Source: CAVSKL01 sp963728475 [NCBI: Candidatus Eiseniibacteriota bacterium]
GTDB taxonomy: Bacteria > Eisenbacteria > RBG-16-71-46 > JABDJR01
DNA length: 64,000 bases
Assembly (NCBI GenBank): GCA_963728475.1
Contig: CAVSKL010000001.1
Coordinates: 744,001-808,000 of the forward strand
Direction: 5' to 3'
The notes under the pieces are model-generated. The model ran no database searches and was not told the origin of the DNA. It was given only the letters and a program-made list of their open reading frames with translations. Positions 41,000 through 53,692 of this stretch are shown here, piece after piece (within the stretch, counting starts at the first letter, position 1; every line of letters begins with the position of its first letter). The translations under genes were made by a program, and so were the position numbers.

Positions 41000-42814
41000 A
41001 TGGAATCCCGAAAGATCGGCGAACACGGGGTGATCGGCGACCTCCACACCACGGCCCTGGTCGCCTCGGACGGCACCATCGACTGGTGCTGTCTCCCCCA
41101 CTTCGACTCCCCCAGCCTCTTCGCCTGCCTCCTGGACCCGGAGAAGGGGGGCTTTTTCACCGTTCAGCCTACCGAGGAGGTCAACGGCCGGCAGATGTAC
41201 CTCCCCGACTCCAACATCCTCCTCACCCGCTTCCTCCACCCCGAGGGGGTAGGGGAACTCGTGGATTTCATGCCGGTGGTGAAGGACGAGCCGGGGGAGC
41301 ACCCCGGGAGCCACACCATCGTGCGCCGGCTCTCGGTGGTCCGGGGCTGTCTGAAATTCAACGTGGAGTGCCAGCCCCGGTTCAACTACGCGCGCGACGA
41401 GCATCGGATCACCATCGTCCGGGGGGATGCGCTCTTCGAGGGGGACGGCATGATGGTGGGGCTTCAGAGCCCGGTCGAGGTGGTCCGGGACGGGCGCGGG
41501 GCCCGGGCCGAGGTCACGTTGAAGGCGGGGGAGACCGTCCACTTCCTGCTCCGGCAGGTGGGCGGGGATAGCCCCGAGGAGGCCCTCGACCATCCCCCCG
41601 ATCCCGAGGCCCTCTTCCACGAGACCATGGCCTACTGGCGGAACTGGATCTCCCAGAGCACCTACCGCGGCCGGTGGCGCGAGATGGTCCACCGCTCCGC
41701 GCTCATCCTCAAGCTCCTCACCTACAGCCCCACCGGCGCCACCGTGGCCGCGCCCACCACCAGCCTCCCCGAAGTTCTGGGGGGCTCGCGCAACTGGGAC
41801 TACCGGTTCAGCTGGATCCGCGACTCCGCCTTCACCCTCTACGGGCTGCTGCGGATCGGCTTCACCGAGGAGGCGGGCCGGTTCATGGAGTTCCTGAACA
41901 AGCGCATCTTGGAGCTGGACGAGGACGGCGCGCTCCAGCCCCTCTACGGCATCGACGGCCGGTGCGACCTCCACGAGGAGACCCTGGACCACCTCGCCGG
42001 GTACCGGGGCTCGAAACCGGTGCGAATCGGGAACGCGGCCGCGGGGCAACTGCAGCTGGACATCTACGGCGAGCTCATGGACTCCGTCTACCTTTACAAC
42101 AAGTACGGAACGCCGATCGGCTACGACACCTGGACCCAGATCGAGCGGATGCTGAACTGGGTGGTGAAGAACTGGGACCGGCCGGACGACGGGATCTGGG
42201 AGGTGCGCGGGGGGCGGCACCAGTTCGTCTTCTCGAAGATGATGTGCTGGGTGGCGCTGGACCGGGCGCTACGGCTGGCGGAGAAGCGGAGCTTCCCCGC
42301 CCCCTTCGAGAAGTGGCGGAAGGTCCGGGACGAGATCTACGTCACGGTGATGGAGAAGGGGTGGAACGAGGAGCTGGGAGCGTTCACCCAGTACTTCGGC
42401 TCGGATGCGCTGGACGCCTCGGTGCTGCTCATGCCGCTGGTGTTCTTCATGTCGCCGCGCGATCCGCGGATGCTCTCCACCCTGGACCGAATCATGGACA
42501 ACCTGGTCTCGGACAGCCTGGTCTACCGGTATCGCAGCGACAAGGCGGCGTCGGAAGGGGTGGAGGGGACCGAGTGCACGTTCAGCCTCTGCACGTTTTG
42601 GCTGGTGGAGGCGCTTACGCGGGCGGGGCGGCTGGGCGAGGCCCGGCTCATGTTCGAGAAGATGCTCTCCTACGCGAACCCGGTCGGGCTCTTCGCGGAG
42701 CAGATCTCGCCCACCGGCGAGCAGCTCGGAAACTTCCCCCAGGCCTTCACCCACATGGCGCTCATCAGCGCCGCGTTCAACCTGGATCGCGTGCTGGGGG
42801 CTTCCGCGGAGTAG
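41000..42814 (+). CDS. GH15-family glucoamylase-like enzyme
   Basis: The protein has 604 residues. It has the N-terminal antiparallel beta-domain ([20 protein letters not shown]) and the alpha/alpha barrel with [20 protein letters not shown]. Putative acids lie in IRDS and in [20 protein letters not shown]. Bacterial members hydrolyse alpha-glucans or trehalose. No signal peptide is seen, so it is cytoplasmic. ATG 41000 follows GAGGAAGAACTC. Confidence 0.9.
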   Translation: MESRKIGEHGVIGDLHTTALVASDGTIDWCCLPHFDSPSLFACLLDPEKGGFFTVQPTEEVNGRQMYLPDSNILLTRFLHPEGVGELVDFMPVVKDEPGEHPGSHTIVRRLSVVRGCLKFNVECQPRFNYARDEHRITIVRGDALFEGDGMMVGLQSPVEVVRDGRGARAEVTLKAGETVHFLLRQVGGDSPEEALDHPPDPEALFHETMAYWRNWISQSTYRGRWREMVHRSALILKLLTYSPTGATVAAPTTSLPEVLGGSRNWDYRFSWIRDSAFTLYGLLRIGFTEEAGRFMEFLNKRILELDEDGALQPLYGIDGRCDLHEETLDHLAGYRGSKPVRIGNAAAGQLQLDIYGELMDSVYLYNKYGTPIGYDTWTQIERMLNWVVKNWDRPDDGIWEVRGGRHQFVFSKMMCWVALDRALRLAEKRSFPAPFEKWRKVRDEIYVTVMEKGWNEELGAFTQYFGSDALDASVLLMPLVFFMSPRDPRMLSTLDRIMDNLVSDSLVYRYRSDKAASEGVEGTECTFSLCTFWLVEALTRAGRLGEARLMFEKMLSYANPVGLFAEQISPTGEQLGNFPQAFTHMALISAAFNLDRVLGASAE

Positions 42815-42882
42815 CCTTGGCCGGCGGGGGCTTGGCCTGGGGTGGCGATCCGGGTCGCCGGCGCCAAATTCTTCCAAAGAAA

Positions 42883-42902
42883 ATAGGGACCCGGGTCCCT
42901 AT
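42883..42902. repeat. Perfect 20-base palindrome, also found near the window start
   Basis: ATAGGGACCC and GGGTCCCTAT are exact inverted copies with no loop. AATAGGGACCCGGGTCCC (42882-42899) is identical to 93-110. It may be a mobile repeat such as a REP-like sequence or a terminator. Confidence 0.7.
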
Positions 42903-42933
42903 CCAGCCGCCGGAGCGCCGCCTGGATCAAGCC

Positions 42934-42969
42934 GGCTACTCATTGTGCCACAACAGGGTACCCGGGTTC
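42934..42969. repeat. Dispersed repeat copy A
   Basis: This 36-base segment (GGCTACTCATTGTGCCACAA then CAGGGTACCCGGGTTC) matches 62472-62509 at roughly 27 positions. Both copies lie downstream of plus-strand genes. Confidence 0.55.
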
Positions 42970-43219
42970 TTCCGCGGCGGCCGCGCCGGAACGGCCTCCG
43001 CATTCAGTCCAGATCGCACGCGCGGATCCGGCCCCAGGAAAATACCGCTATGGGAACACGGCTCCAGCCGGAGGTCGTCGGGGGGCCGGCGCCCGCCGCG
43101 CCGCCGGCCCGGCTGAGACCGGGAGGCGGCTCGTGGACCACCGGCGTGGGAGGACCAGGAGCCGGCGCGGACCACCGGTGCCGGGATCTTCCACACAAGC
43201 TGGGGACCACCCCAACACG

Positions 43220-43243
43220 AAAACCCCGGCCGGGGGGCCGGGG
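43220..43243 (-). terminator. Terminator of the TPR-protein gene
   Basis: CCCCGGCC (43224-43231) and GGCCGGGG (43236-43243) pair with a four-base loop; on the minus strand TTTTCGTG follows. It lies about 150 bases past the TPR stop codon. Confidence 0.7.
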
Positions 43244-43390
43244 CTCTCGTCGTGACTACCGTGCTCTAGGAGGTTCAGCTCAGCCGGAGCGGTGCCTCGC
43301 TCCGTGTGCTGCTTCATTTATCGGCCGCCTCGGCCGGAGCTTGAGCGGAATCCGTCCGTGGGGGCCCGGAAACCGCCGCGCCGACGCTGC

Positions 43391-44881
43391 TCAGCGCTCC
43401 GCCGATTGGGCCAGGCTCCCCACCCGCTCCGAGGCCTCGGCGCGGTAGCGGTTGCCCAGATCCGCCCGGGCCAGGGTGCAGGAAATCGCGTCCCAGTGGG
43501 AGGCGGCGTCGCCGTTCCGATGCACGGCTTCCAGGGCCTTGGCGGTCCAGTAATGGGCGAGGGGCTGGTTGGGGTTCTCGGCCAGGATTCCGGCCGCCGC
43601 GTCCACGGCGTCCTGGTATCGGCCCCCCTCGAACAGGGCCTGCACCCGGGCCAGAGCCGACTGCCGGCTCCGCATCCAGTCCCAGCGATGCATGGTCGCC
43701 GCTCGTCCCAGGTGGACGGAGGCTCCCTCGAGATCGCCCCCGGTGGCGGCCACCCGGCCCGCCAGATCCTCCACCGCCCACGTCCGCTCGGCCACGCCGC
43801 TGTCGCCGGGAGCGTCCCGCCGGTGCTCGTCGTCGAGCGCGGTGACGATCTCGAGCTCGGCCTCGGCCGCGGAGCGCCGCCCCAGGGCCGCGTAGGCCCG
43901 GCCGAGCAGATGGTGAAGCAGCTCGTCCCGGCCGTGCTCGGGAACCAGCGCCGACGCCTTGGCCAGGGCATCGCGGGGCTCGCCACGATCCAGATCCAGC
44001 TCGGCCGACTCCAGCCGCCAGGTGTAGGCGGTCATCGAACCCTCGATCTGCTTCTCCACGGTGCGGATCTCGTTCTGGGCCTCGGTGTATCGCCCCAGCT
44101 CGGCCAGGGTCGCGGCCCGGTGGTCGCGCGCCCAGATGAAGTCCGGTTTGAGGGCCAGCGCCCGTCTGAACTCGTCCAGCGCCGCCTGGTACTTCCCGGT
44201 CCGCAGGTACAGCTCGCCCAGGCTGTCGTGGGGATTGGCCTCGTCCGGGTAGAGGAACACGTACTTCTGGAAGGCCTGGGTCGCCTCGTGGAACCGGCCC
44301 ATCTCGGTGAGGATGTAGCCCATCCGGTTGTAGGCCTCCCCCTCATGGGGGTCGTTCTCGAGGATCCGGCGATAGGCGGCGAGCGCGGCGTCCAGCTCCC
44401 CTCCCATGGCCAATCGGGACGCCGATAGATAAAGCGCTTCGTTGTCGTCGGGATAGCGGCGGATGAGTTCCGTGGTGAGCGATTCCTGCACCGCCTGCTC
44501 GCCTCGGATGGCGGCGGCGATCCGGCCGATCAGGATCTTCTCGTGGGGGCTCACCTCGGAGACCCGGGCCTCGGCCCGGGCGAGGTCGTTCCGGGCCCCC
44601 GGCTCGTCGCCGAGGCTGTAGGCATAGGAGGCCAGCCGGGCCCACGCCATGGAGAACCCGGGGTCGACAGTCACCGCCTGCTTCCAGGCCCGCACCGCCT
44701 CCGGCGAGTAGTGCTTGGCCCGGGCCTGCATCCCCTGGATGTAGAAGCCGTACGCCTCGGACGAGCCGGTGGTGACGTCCCGGCCGGGATGCTCCACCAC
44801 GTAGGCGGCGGTGCACATGAACAAGGCCACTCCCGACAGGACGACCAGGACGCTCAGGATCTTCCCGCGATTCGCGCTCAT
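43391..44881 (-). CDS. Membrane-anchored TPR protein
   Basis: The protein has 496 residues. One N-terminal membrane helix (ILSVLVVLSGVALFMCTAAY) is followed by at least seven tetratricopeptide repeats, for example AYNRMGYILTEMGRFHEATQ, DSLGELYLRTGKYQAALDEF and LLGRAYAALGRRSAAEAELE. TPRs are protein-binding scaffolds. No enzymatic domain is present. Its start lies about 50 bases from the histidine kinase stop, so they may share a transcript. Confidence 0.82.
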   Translation of the reverse strand: MSANRGKILSVLVVLSGVALFMCTAAYVVEHPGRDVTTGSSEAYGFYIQGMQARAKHYSPEAVRAWKQAVTVDPGFSMAWARLASYAYSLGDEPGARNDLARAEARVSEVSPHEKILIGRIAAAIRGEQAVQESLTTELIRRYPDDNEALYLSASRLAMGGELDAALAAYRRILENDPHEGEAYNRMGYILTEMGRFHEATQAFQKYVFLYPDEANPHDSLGELYLRTGKYQAALDEFRRALALKPDFIWARDHRAATLAELGRYTEAQNEIRTVEKQIEGSMTAYTWRLESAELDLDRGEPRDALAKASALVPEHGRDELLHHLLGRAYAALGRRSAAEAELEIVTALDDEHRRDAPGDSGVAERTWAVEDLAGRVAATGGDLEGASVHLGRAATMHRWDWMRSRQSALARVQALFEGGRYQDAVDAAAGILAENPNQPLAHYWTAKALEAVHRNGDAASHWDAISCTLARADLGNRYRAEASERVGSLAQSAER

Positions 44882-44930
44882 CGCCCTTCTCCTCCCGCGC
44901 TCCTCACGCCCGCGCGGTCTCCCGCTTCCC

Positions 44931-47474
<2,544 letters not shown>

Positions 47475-47594
47475 GTGGCGATACGGCCTTTGCTCGGGAT
47501 TCGGGCCCGCGGATACAACGTGCCAGCCGCCTTGAGTTTCGGCAGTTGAAGGGGCAAAGTTGAGCGGAGAGGCTGGGGAATCCGGTGACGGTGG

Positions 47595-48887
47595 CTAGAA
47601 TCCGTAGGCCAGCCGGGCGGTCAGCCGGTCGTTGGCGGCGAGCACGGCCACCGGATCGCGAGGATCCGGAGGGCCCAAAACGAGGTCGCCCCCCACTTCC
47701 GCGGTGAGGGCCCGCCCCAGGCGCCGCCGGAGCCGGAGCCGCCCCACCGATTCGGCGCTCTCCAGGTCCTGGTCCCACCCGAGTTCCAGCGCGGTCCCGT
47801 GGAGGTCGCCGGCCAGGTAGACCGCGGCGGCGGCCAGGTCGTTCTGGAAGGGCCGGAAGGGAGCGAGCGCGGCCCGCCGGACGGCGTCGTCCCGGATGTA
47901 CTCCAGGGTCAGCTCCAGGTCGCCCCGCCCCAGCGCCTCCTGCCGGAGGTAATCGACCCCGGCCACCACCTGGACCGAGTGGGGGCGCACGTAGGGCGCG
48001 GCCGGTGCGCCGGGGTAGCTCTGGCGCGTCTGCTCCCGCCACGAGGCCTCGGCAGTGATCACGACCGGGCCCACCGCGGACTGGGCCCCCGCCCCCGCCA
48101 GCAAGAGCGAGGGATGGAGGAGATGGACCCGGAACCCGTTTTGCCCGCCGTCCCGGACCTCGATCCACGGGTAGGGAGTCCGGTCGGGTCCGCCGTAGCC
48201 GACCAGATGGAGGTCGGTGGACCCCAGGGTACGCCGGACCCGGATTCCAAGTGACTGTTCATTCACTCCCTCCGCAAGGACGGGATCCCCAGCCACCGAG
48301 ACGTTTCCGATCCCGAACCGGGCCGCCACCTGCTCCATCGACCACGGAGAACGCGCCGAGGGAAGCCGGGAGCCCTCGAACCAGGGGAGCACCGCCAGCT
48401 CCAGGCTCCAATCCAGCTTGGAGTAGAGCAAAGTAAACATCCAGTCACCTCGGGGCTCGGGATCCAGGAAGTCGCGGCCGTAGTCGCGACTGGCCAGGAC
48501 GTCGGTGGGACGCCAGGCCAGGGTGGAGCCCCAGGTGACAATCTGTTTACCCCACCGGGTCTGCCAGGCCCCCGCCCGCGCTTCCACCCAGGCCTCCCGC
48601 GGCACCCAGCGGAAGCGGCCCGGGTCGAGGGGGTCCACCCAGAGCCGGGGGGTCAAATGGGCGTCCACGCGCCGGGACGCGCGCCAGGTGACCGAAAGCT
48701 CACCTCCCAGGTCCCACTCAAGGTCCCGGCCGGTGGACGCGCCTTCGGGGTAGAGGCGGGTCTCCGCGGCCAGCTCTCCGTGGACTTCCACGGGTCCGGA
48801 GCCCGCGGCGGCCGGCGGCGGGACCGGCGCCGCGAGGAGGACGAGCGCCGCGGCCGCGGCGAACCCCCGGAAGCGCCGGATCACCAT
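47595..48887 (-). CDS. Porin-like outer-membrane beta-barrel (DUF1302-like)
   Basis: The protein has 430 residues from ATG 48885-48887. A signal peptide (FAAAAALVLLAAPVPPPAAA) is followed by many amphipathic strands and a phenylalanine-ending C-terminus (TARLAYGF), the outer-membrane insertion signature. Segments such as AWQTRWGKQIVTWGSTLAWR and DFLDPEPRGDWMFTLLYSKL resemble DUF1302 porins that accompany RND exporters. The start overlaps the RND gene by 7 bases, so they form an operon. Confidence 0.78.
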   Translation of the reverse strand: MVIRRFRGFAAAAALVLLAAPVPPPAAAGSGPVEVHGELAAETRLYPEGASTGRDLEWDLGGELSVTWRASRRVDAHLTPRLWVDPLDPGRFRWVPREAWVEARAGAWQTRWGKQIVTWGSTLAWRPTDVLASRDYGRDFLDPEPRGDWMFTLLYSKLDWSLELAVLPWFEGSRLPSARSPWSMEQVAARFGIGNVSVAGDPVLAEGVNEQSLGIRVRRTLGSTDLHLVGYGGPDRTPYPWIEVRDGGQNGFRVHLLHPSLLLAGAGAQSAVGPVVITAEASWREQTRQSYPGAPAAPYVRPHSVQVVAGVDYLRQEALGRGDLELTLEYIRDDAVRRAALAPFRPFQNDLAAAAVYLAGDLHGTALELGWDQDLESAESVGRLRLRRRLGRALTAEVGGDLVLGPPDPRDPVAVLAANDRLTARLAYGF

Positions 48888-51800
48888 GAGCGATCCAGTC
48901 CCTCCACCGTGAACCGGGAGGGATCCAGGTCCGCCCCCACCTTCCATCGGTCCACGTGGATCGTGGTGGAGCGTCCGCTCTGCCGGTTCTCCATCAACGC
49001 GTCCCGGAAACGCCAGTGCCGCCCGTCGGGCCGGAAGAAGCCGGAGGACCGGCTGATCTTCAGGAGCGCCCCCTTCCGGTCGGTGTACTCGGCCTGGACG
49101 ATCACGTGCCGGGCGCGCGAGACCCAGGTGGTGATCTTCGAGTACCCGCTCTCGGGGTCGCGCGGCACCGCCTCCACCACGTCCACCGTGTCCCCCTCCG
49201 AGGCCTCGGCGCGCAGCCACCGGTGGCGGTACTCGTCGATCTCCCGCCCCCCCAGATCCTCGTAGGTGAACTCGGTGCCGGCGAAGTTCCCGGTTTTCCT
49301 CCCCGCCGCGATCCGCTTCACCCGAGCCAGGGCCGGAAGGTAGAGCCACCGGTCGTCGTCCCCGGCGCGCTCCACGGTCAGGAACGCGGTTCCGCGCAGG
49401 TCGGGGGGATCGTCGAAGCGGATGAGCGCCCGGTCCCCGCTCTTCCCCTCCCCGGACAGGAAGGCCAACCGGGCCTTGCGCACCGCCTCGTTCCCCGCCT
49501 TGTCGCGCAGTGTCATGGTCACCTCGGCCAGCTCGCTCGCCACGTCGTCGTCCGCGTCCTCGACCGCCTGCATCACCGCCCGGCCCCGCGCCGCGGCGGG
49601 GTCCTCCGGCCCGGCGGCCCCGGCCCGGCCCGCGGCGAGGATCGCCCCCAGCGCGGCCAGCCCCACCACCAGCGCCGCCGCCCGCGCCCGGGGGTCGCGG
49701 CGGCCGGCGCGCTTCCCGAACAGGGGCTGGAAGCGGAGGAAGACCGCGGGAAGGATGAAGAGATCGGCGAGAAGCGCCATCACGATGGTAAGCGCGGCCA
49801 GGAGCGCGAAGGTCACGCTGGGGAGGAAGGAACTCCGGAGGATGACCGCGAACCCCGCGAAGAGGATGACCGAGGTGAACACGATGGCCCTCCCGGAGAC
49901 ATGGTACGCGTAGCGGATGGCCTCGAACAGGCTGCGGTCCTCATCCATGCCCTCGATGTACTTGGCGATGAAGTGGATGGTGTCGTCCACCGCGATCCCG
50001 ATCGCGATCGCCGCCACCATGGAGTTCACCATGTCGAGCCGGATCCCCGCCCACCCCATGAAGCCCAGGGTGAAGGCGATCGGCCACACGTTGGGGATCA
50101 TGCTCAAGAGCCCCACCCGCCAGGACCGGAAGGCCAGGGCCATGGTGAGGGTGATGAGGACGAGCGCGGCCAAAAACGACCGGATCTGGCTCCGGATGAT
50201 ATAGTCCCCCATGTTCTTGTAGAGCATCATGAGGCCGGTGAGTTCCACGTCCACCCCTGCGGGGAAGTTGGCCGCGATCCATCGGCGGAGCCCGTCCACC
50301 TGGACCTTGTAGACCCCGGACGAGGCGATCCTCACCCGCGCCCCCACCCGGGCGGTGGTCTGGGTGAGGTCGACCAGGTTCGACAGGTCCTCGCGGGGGG
50401 AGGAGGAGCCGTAGAGGAGGAGGTACTGCGCGGTCAGGTTCGGGCTCTCCGGCAGCCGGCGCCAGGCGGGATCGCCGCCGTGCATGGCGCAGTTGATCGC
50501 CTTCAGGTACTCCGCCACCGAGAACGCGTCGGTGACGATGCCGATCGATTCCAGGTGGTGGTCGAGGGCGTCCATGGCCCGAAGCACCTCGGGGTCGCGG
50601 ATCCCCCCCGGGTGGTCGGACTGGACCACCACCTCCAGGTTCCCCACCCCGCCGATGGTGTCCTGGACGTACTCGGTAACCTCGCGCATGGGATCGTGCT
50701 TGCGGAAGAACTCGATGGCGTTCGACTCCACCCGGAGCTTCAGGAAGCCGGCCGCCGACCCCAGGCTGATCACCGCCGCCGCCACCAGGATCGCGGTGGT
50801 GTGCCGGCGGACGAAGTGAGGAATGGCGTCCACCCCCCGCATGAACCACCCCTCCCGCCGGCTCACCGCGTAGGCCCGGTAGTCGCCGTGGAGGAAGCTC
50901 AGAGCCGCGGGGAGCGCGAGCACGCTCAGCAGGAACGCCGCCGCGACCCCGATCGCGGTCAGTACCCCCATCTCCTGGAGCGGGGCCAGGGGCGCGGTGA
51001 GGAGCGAGATGAACCCCACCGCGGTGGTGAAGCTGGTGAGGAAGCAGGGCTTGAAGAGCCGCCGCACCGTCTCCTGGGACGCGCCCGGGCCGTCCATTCC
51101 CTCTCCGCGCAGGTTGAAATACTGCACCACGATGTGGACGGAGTCGGCGATCCCCACCGCGGTCAGGACCAGGGGGATGATGGTGGCGAGGCTGTTCTCC
51201 TTCCACCCCAGGAGCCCGATCGCCGCCCGGTCCAGGATCACCGCGGAGAGCACCACCCCCAGCGGGAGGATCGTCCCGGGCGCGTTCCGGATGGTGAGCG
51301 CCAGGAACAGGGTGATCAAGAGGTACAGGAGCGGCACGTTCCAGCGAAGGTCGTGCCGGGTGGAGGTGAAAATGTCGTCGTCCAGGACCGCGGATCCGGT
51401 CAAGACATAGTGCACGCCGTGGTCGGCGGCCTCCCGGGCCAGGTCCGCCTTCACCGCCCGCACCAGCTCCGACTTGTACCGGAACTCGTGGGGGCGGTGC
51501 TCGATCTCCGCCACGATCACCGCCTGCCGCCCGTCGCGGGTCACCACCCGGCCCACCGCCAGGCTATCGGCCAGAATGCGCTTCCGGGCCCGGGACAGTT
51601 CCTCCGGAGCCAAGGGGAGGTGCGACAACGCGGGCACCAGGGCGAGTTCGTCCCCTCCGCCCCGGATCGACTCGTAGTTGGCCAGGCTCAGCACCCGCCC
51701 CACGTGGCGGGTGGTGTCGAGCGCGGCGGTCATCCGCGCCACCGATTCCAGGATGTCGTTCCGGAAGACGGTGCCGTCCGGGACGGGGCGACGTCCGGTC

Positions 51801-52048
51801 ACGTCCGGGTTCCCGGCGGCGTCGGTGGCCAGGACGAGGAACTCGTCGTCCCCGAAGATCCGGTGGAAACGGTTGTAGGCCTGGAGCGCCGGATCGTTCT
51901 CCAGGAACCACAGCTCGGCGGAGGCGTCGAAGGGCACGGTGAAGGCGGGGTAGACGCAGGCTCCCACCGCGGCCACGGTGAGGACCAGGATCCAGACCCG
52001 GTGGCGGACCGCGGTCCGGGCGAACCACTCCACGATCGCCGCGCTCAC
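48881..52048 (-). CDS. RND/MMPL exporter fused to a LolA-like lipoprotein-sorting domain
   Basis: The protein has 1055 residues. Residues about 1-790 are an RND permease of the MMPL/HpnN type with two six-helix halves, each with a periplasmic loop (AVGIADSVHIVVQYFNLR and MVAAIAIGIAVDDTIHFIAK, which carries the helix-4 aspartates). From about 820 a soluble domain reads DRWLYLPALARVKRI and FAGTEFTYEDLGGREIDEYR, which is the outer-membrane lipoprotein-sorting (LolA-like) family. The two parts are usually adjacent separate genes; here they are fused. It likely exports or traffics a lipid. The porin gene downstream supports a trans-envelope path. Confidence 0.88.
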   Translation of the reverse strand: MSAAIVEWFARTAVRHRVWILVLTVAAVGACVYPAFTVPFDASAELWFLENDPALQAYNRFHRIFGDDEFLVLATDAAGNPDVTGRRPVPDGTVFRNDILESVARMTAALDTTRHVGRVLSLANYESIRGGGDELALVPALSHLPLAPEELSRARKRILADSLAVGRVVTRDGRQAVIVAEIEHRPHEFRYKSELVRAVKADLAREAADHGVHYVLTGSAVLDDDIFTSTRHDLRWNVPLLYLLITLFLALTIRNAPGTILPLGVVLSAVILDRAAIGLLGWKENSLATIIPLVLTAVGIADSVHIVVQYFNLRGEGMDGPGASQETVRRLFKPCFLTSFTTAVGFISLLTAPLAPLQEMGVLTAIGVAAAFLLSVLALPAALSFLHGDYRAYAVSRREGWFMRGVDAIPHFVRRHTTAILVAAAVISLGSAAGFLKLRVESNAIEFFRKHDPMREVTEYVQDTIGGVGNLEVVVQSDHPGGIRDPEVLRAMDALDHHLESIGIVTDAFSVAEYLKAINCAMHGGDPAWRRLPESPNLTAQYLLLYGSSSPREDLSNLVDLTQTTARVGARVRIASSGVYKVQVDGLRRWIAANFPAGVDVELTGLMMLYKNMGDYIIRSQIRSFLAALVLITLTMALAFRSWRVGLLSMIPNVWPIAFTLGFMGWAGIRLDMVNSMVAAIAIGIAVDDTIHFIAKYIEGMDEDRSLFEAIRYAYHVSGRAIVFTSVILFAGFAVILRSSFLPSVTFALLAALTIVMALLADLFILPAVFLRFQPLFGKRAGRRDPRARAAALVVGLAALGAILAAGRAGAAGPEDPAAARGRAVMQAVEDADDDVASELAEVTMTLRDKAGNEAVRKARLAFLSGEGKSGDRALIRFDDPPDLRGTAFLTVERAGDDDRWLYLPALARVKRIAAGRKTGNFAGTEFTYEDLGGREIDEYRHRWLRAEASEGDTVDVVEAVPRDPESGYSKITTWVSRARHVIVQAEYTDRKGALLKISRSSGFFRPDGRHWRFRDALMENRQSGRSTTIHVDRWKVGADLDPSRFTVEGLDRSW

Positions 52049-52459
52049 CGGGCACGCTCCTCCCCCTGTCCGCCGGCGGCGCGGCGGTCCCGGAGGTCGG
52101 GCTGGGGGTAGGTTCGGGCCATGAGCAAGGCGGTTCCTGTACGGGGCACGGCGGCCGTCCGGATGCGGAAGGGGGCGGGGCGCGCGAACCGGAGCGCGGG
52201 AAACGGAGCGGGCAGTGTACCCCGAAGGCTCGCGCGAGGGAAGCGCGCGAGGCCGGGCGCGGCGGTCCCCCGCCCGGGCGGCCTTGCCCGGGGCCTCGGT
52301 CCGGGCCTACGCTCCCCGGTCCGTTCCGCCGCGACCCGACCACCCCGTGCGAATCCGCGGAGACCCCGAGCCATGAGCGACTCCACCCCCGGCCGGACGT
52401 GGCGGCCCGTCGAAAGACCGGTCCCGGCCGGGTCCGGTCTTTCGAGGAGCGGCTAGCTC
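52049..52459. other. Divergent intergenic region between RND and MFS genes
   Basis: About 410 bases hold no supported gene. A strong hairpin at 52410-52445 is listed separately. Short frames are shadows. Confidence 0.5.
52410..52445 (+). promoter_or_regulatory. Hairpin in the leader of the MFS gene
   Basis: TCGAAAGACCGG (52410-52421) and CCGGTCTTTCGA (52434-52445) form a perfect 12-base stem with a GC-rich 12-base loop, 14 bases before the GTG at 52460. It has no T-run, so it may be an operator or translational control element rather than a terminator. Confidence 0.5.
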
Positions 52460-53692
52460 GTGCGCCGGGCGCCCGCCGGCTACGACCGCCGGCTGTGGGT
52501 GCTCTACGGCGGGTTCGTGGCCTCGTCCATGGGATTCGCGATGATCGTCCCCTTCGTGAGCCTCTACTTTCACGAGGTGCTCGGGGTCAGCATGACCCTG
52601 GTGGGGACGTTCTTCCTGGTGACCGCGGTGGTGCGCTCCGGGTTCCAGGGATTCGCCGGGGACTTCTCCGACCGGCACGGGCGGGTTCGGATCATGGTCG
52701 CGGGCCAGAGCGCGCGGGCGGTCCTGTTCCTGGTGATGGCGGGGGCGGTGTTCCTGCACTGGGGCTTCTGGGCCGCGTCGGGGATCCTGGTGCTTTCGTA
52801 CGTGGCCGGCGCGTTCTACCAGCCGGTGGCGAGCGCGGCGGTGGCGGACCTGGTGGAGCCGGAGCGGCGGCTCGAGGCCTACTCGATGATGCGGGTGGCC
52901 GCCAATCTGGGCTGGGGGGTGGGCCCCATGCTCGGCGGATTCGTCTCCGAGGCCGGCTACGGCTGGCTCTTCGTGGTGGGGGCGGCGGCGAGCCTGGTCT
53001 CGGCCGCCATCGTGCGCCGCTACGTGGGGGAGACCCATCCCCCGGCGGCGGCGGCCCCCGGCGGGCCGGCTTCGCGCCGCGCGGCATGGGTGGACCTTCT
53101 GGAGGTCCGTCGCGACCGCCGGCTCATGATCTTCTGCGGGCTGGTGATCCTCATCTTCCTCACCCAGTCCCAGTGGCTCTCGACGCTGGCGGTGTACGCC
53201 TCGGACCGGATGGGGATCTCCACCGCGCACCTGGGCCTGGTGTTCGGGTTGAACGGCTTCATGGTGGTGGCGTTCCAGCTCCCGGTGACCCGGGCGCTCC
53301 GGCGCCTGTCCCTGGTGGGATCGCTCATCCTGGGCTCGGCGATCTACGGGGCGGCGTTTCTGGGCGTGGGCTGGATCTCCGCCTACCGGCACCTGGTCCT
53401 GGCGATGGCCGCCATCACCCTGGCCGAGCTGGTGGTGTCGCCGTCGTCGGTGGCGCTGGTCTCGCTCATGGCGCCGGAGGGGCGGACCGGCCGCTACATG
53501 GGGATCTACAGCCTCACCGCCTCCTTCGGGTGGTCGGTGGGCCCATTCGTGGGAGGGGTCCTGATCGACGCCTGGGCGGGCCGGCCGATCCTCCTGTGGT
53601 CGGTGATCGCCTCGTTCGCGGTGCTGGCCGCGCTGGGGTTCGCGCGGTGGCGCTCGCTCTACCCTTCCGGGCGCACCCCCGAGGCCGCGTAG
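52460..53692 (+). CDS. Major facilitator superfamily transporter
   Basis: The protein has 410 residues and 12 predicted helices. The MFS loop 2-3 motif reads GDFSDRHGRVRIMV, and motif C-like GWGVGPMLGGF lies in helix 5. It resembles drug/metabolite exporters. It starts at GTG 52460; GAGGAGCGG upstream is a weak SD. The substrate is unknown. Confidence 0.9.
   Translation: MRRAPAGYDRRLWVLYGGFVASSMGFAMIVPFVSLYFHEVLGVSMTLVGTFFLVTAVVRSGFQGFAGDFSDRHGRVRIMVAGQSARAVLFLVMAGAVFLHWGFWAASGILVLSYVAGAFYQPVASAAVADLVEPERRLEAYSMMRVAANLGWGVGPMLGGFVSEAGYGWLFVVGAAASLVSAAIVRRYVGETHPPAAAAPGGPASRRAAWVDLLEVRRDRRLMIFCGLVILIFLTQSQWLSTLAVYASDRMGISTAHLGLVFGLNGFMVVAFQLPVTRALRRLSLVGSLILGSAIYGAAFLGVGWISAYRHLVLAMAAITLAELVVSPSSVALVSLMAPEGRTGRYMGIYSLTASFGWSVGPFVGGVLIDAWAGRPILLWSVIASFAVLAALGFARWRSLYPSGRTPEAA

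Larger units (their letters stand above)
42815..43219. other. Intergenic region with dispersed repeats
   Basis: About 400 bases between the GH15 gene and the TPR terminator hold no supported gene. It contains a perfect 20-base palindrome and a dispersed repeat, listed separately. Short frames here are Arg/Pro-rich shadows. Confidence 0.5.

Noticed and set aside
42815-43448. Several plus- and minus-strand ORFs in the region after the GH15 gene
   Set aside because: They are Pro/Arg-rich, overlap each other and hold dispersed repeats; none has a recognisable start signal or motif.
48956-52111. Plus-strand frame of 1051 codons opposite the RND exporter
   Set aside because: The minus-strand RND-LolA protein has clear family motifs; the plus frame has none and is rich in His, Arg and Gly.
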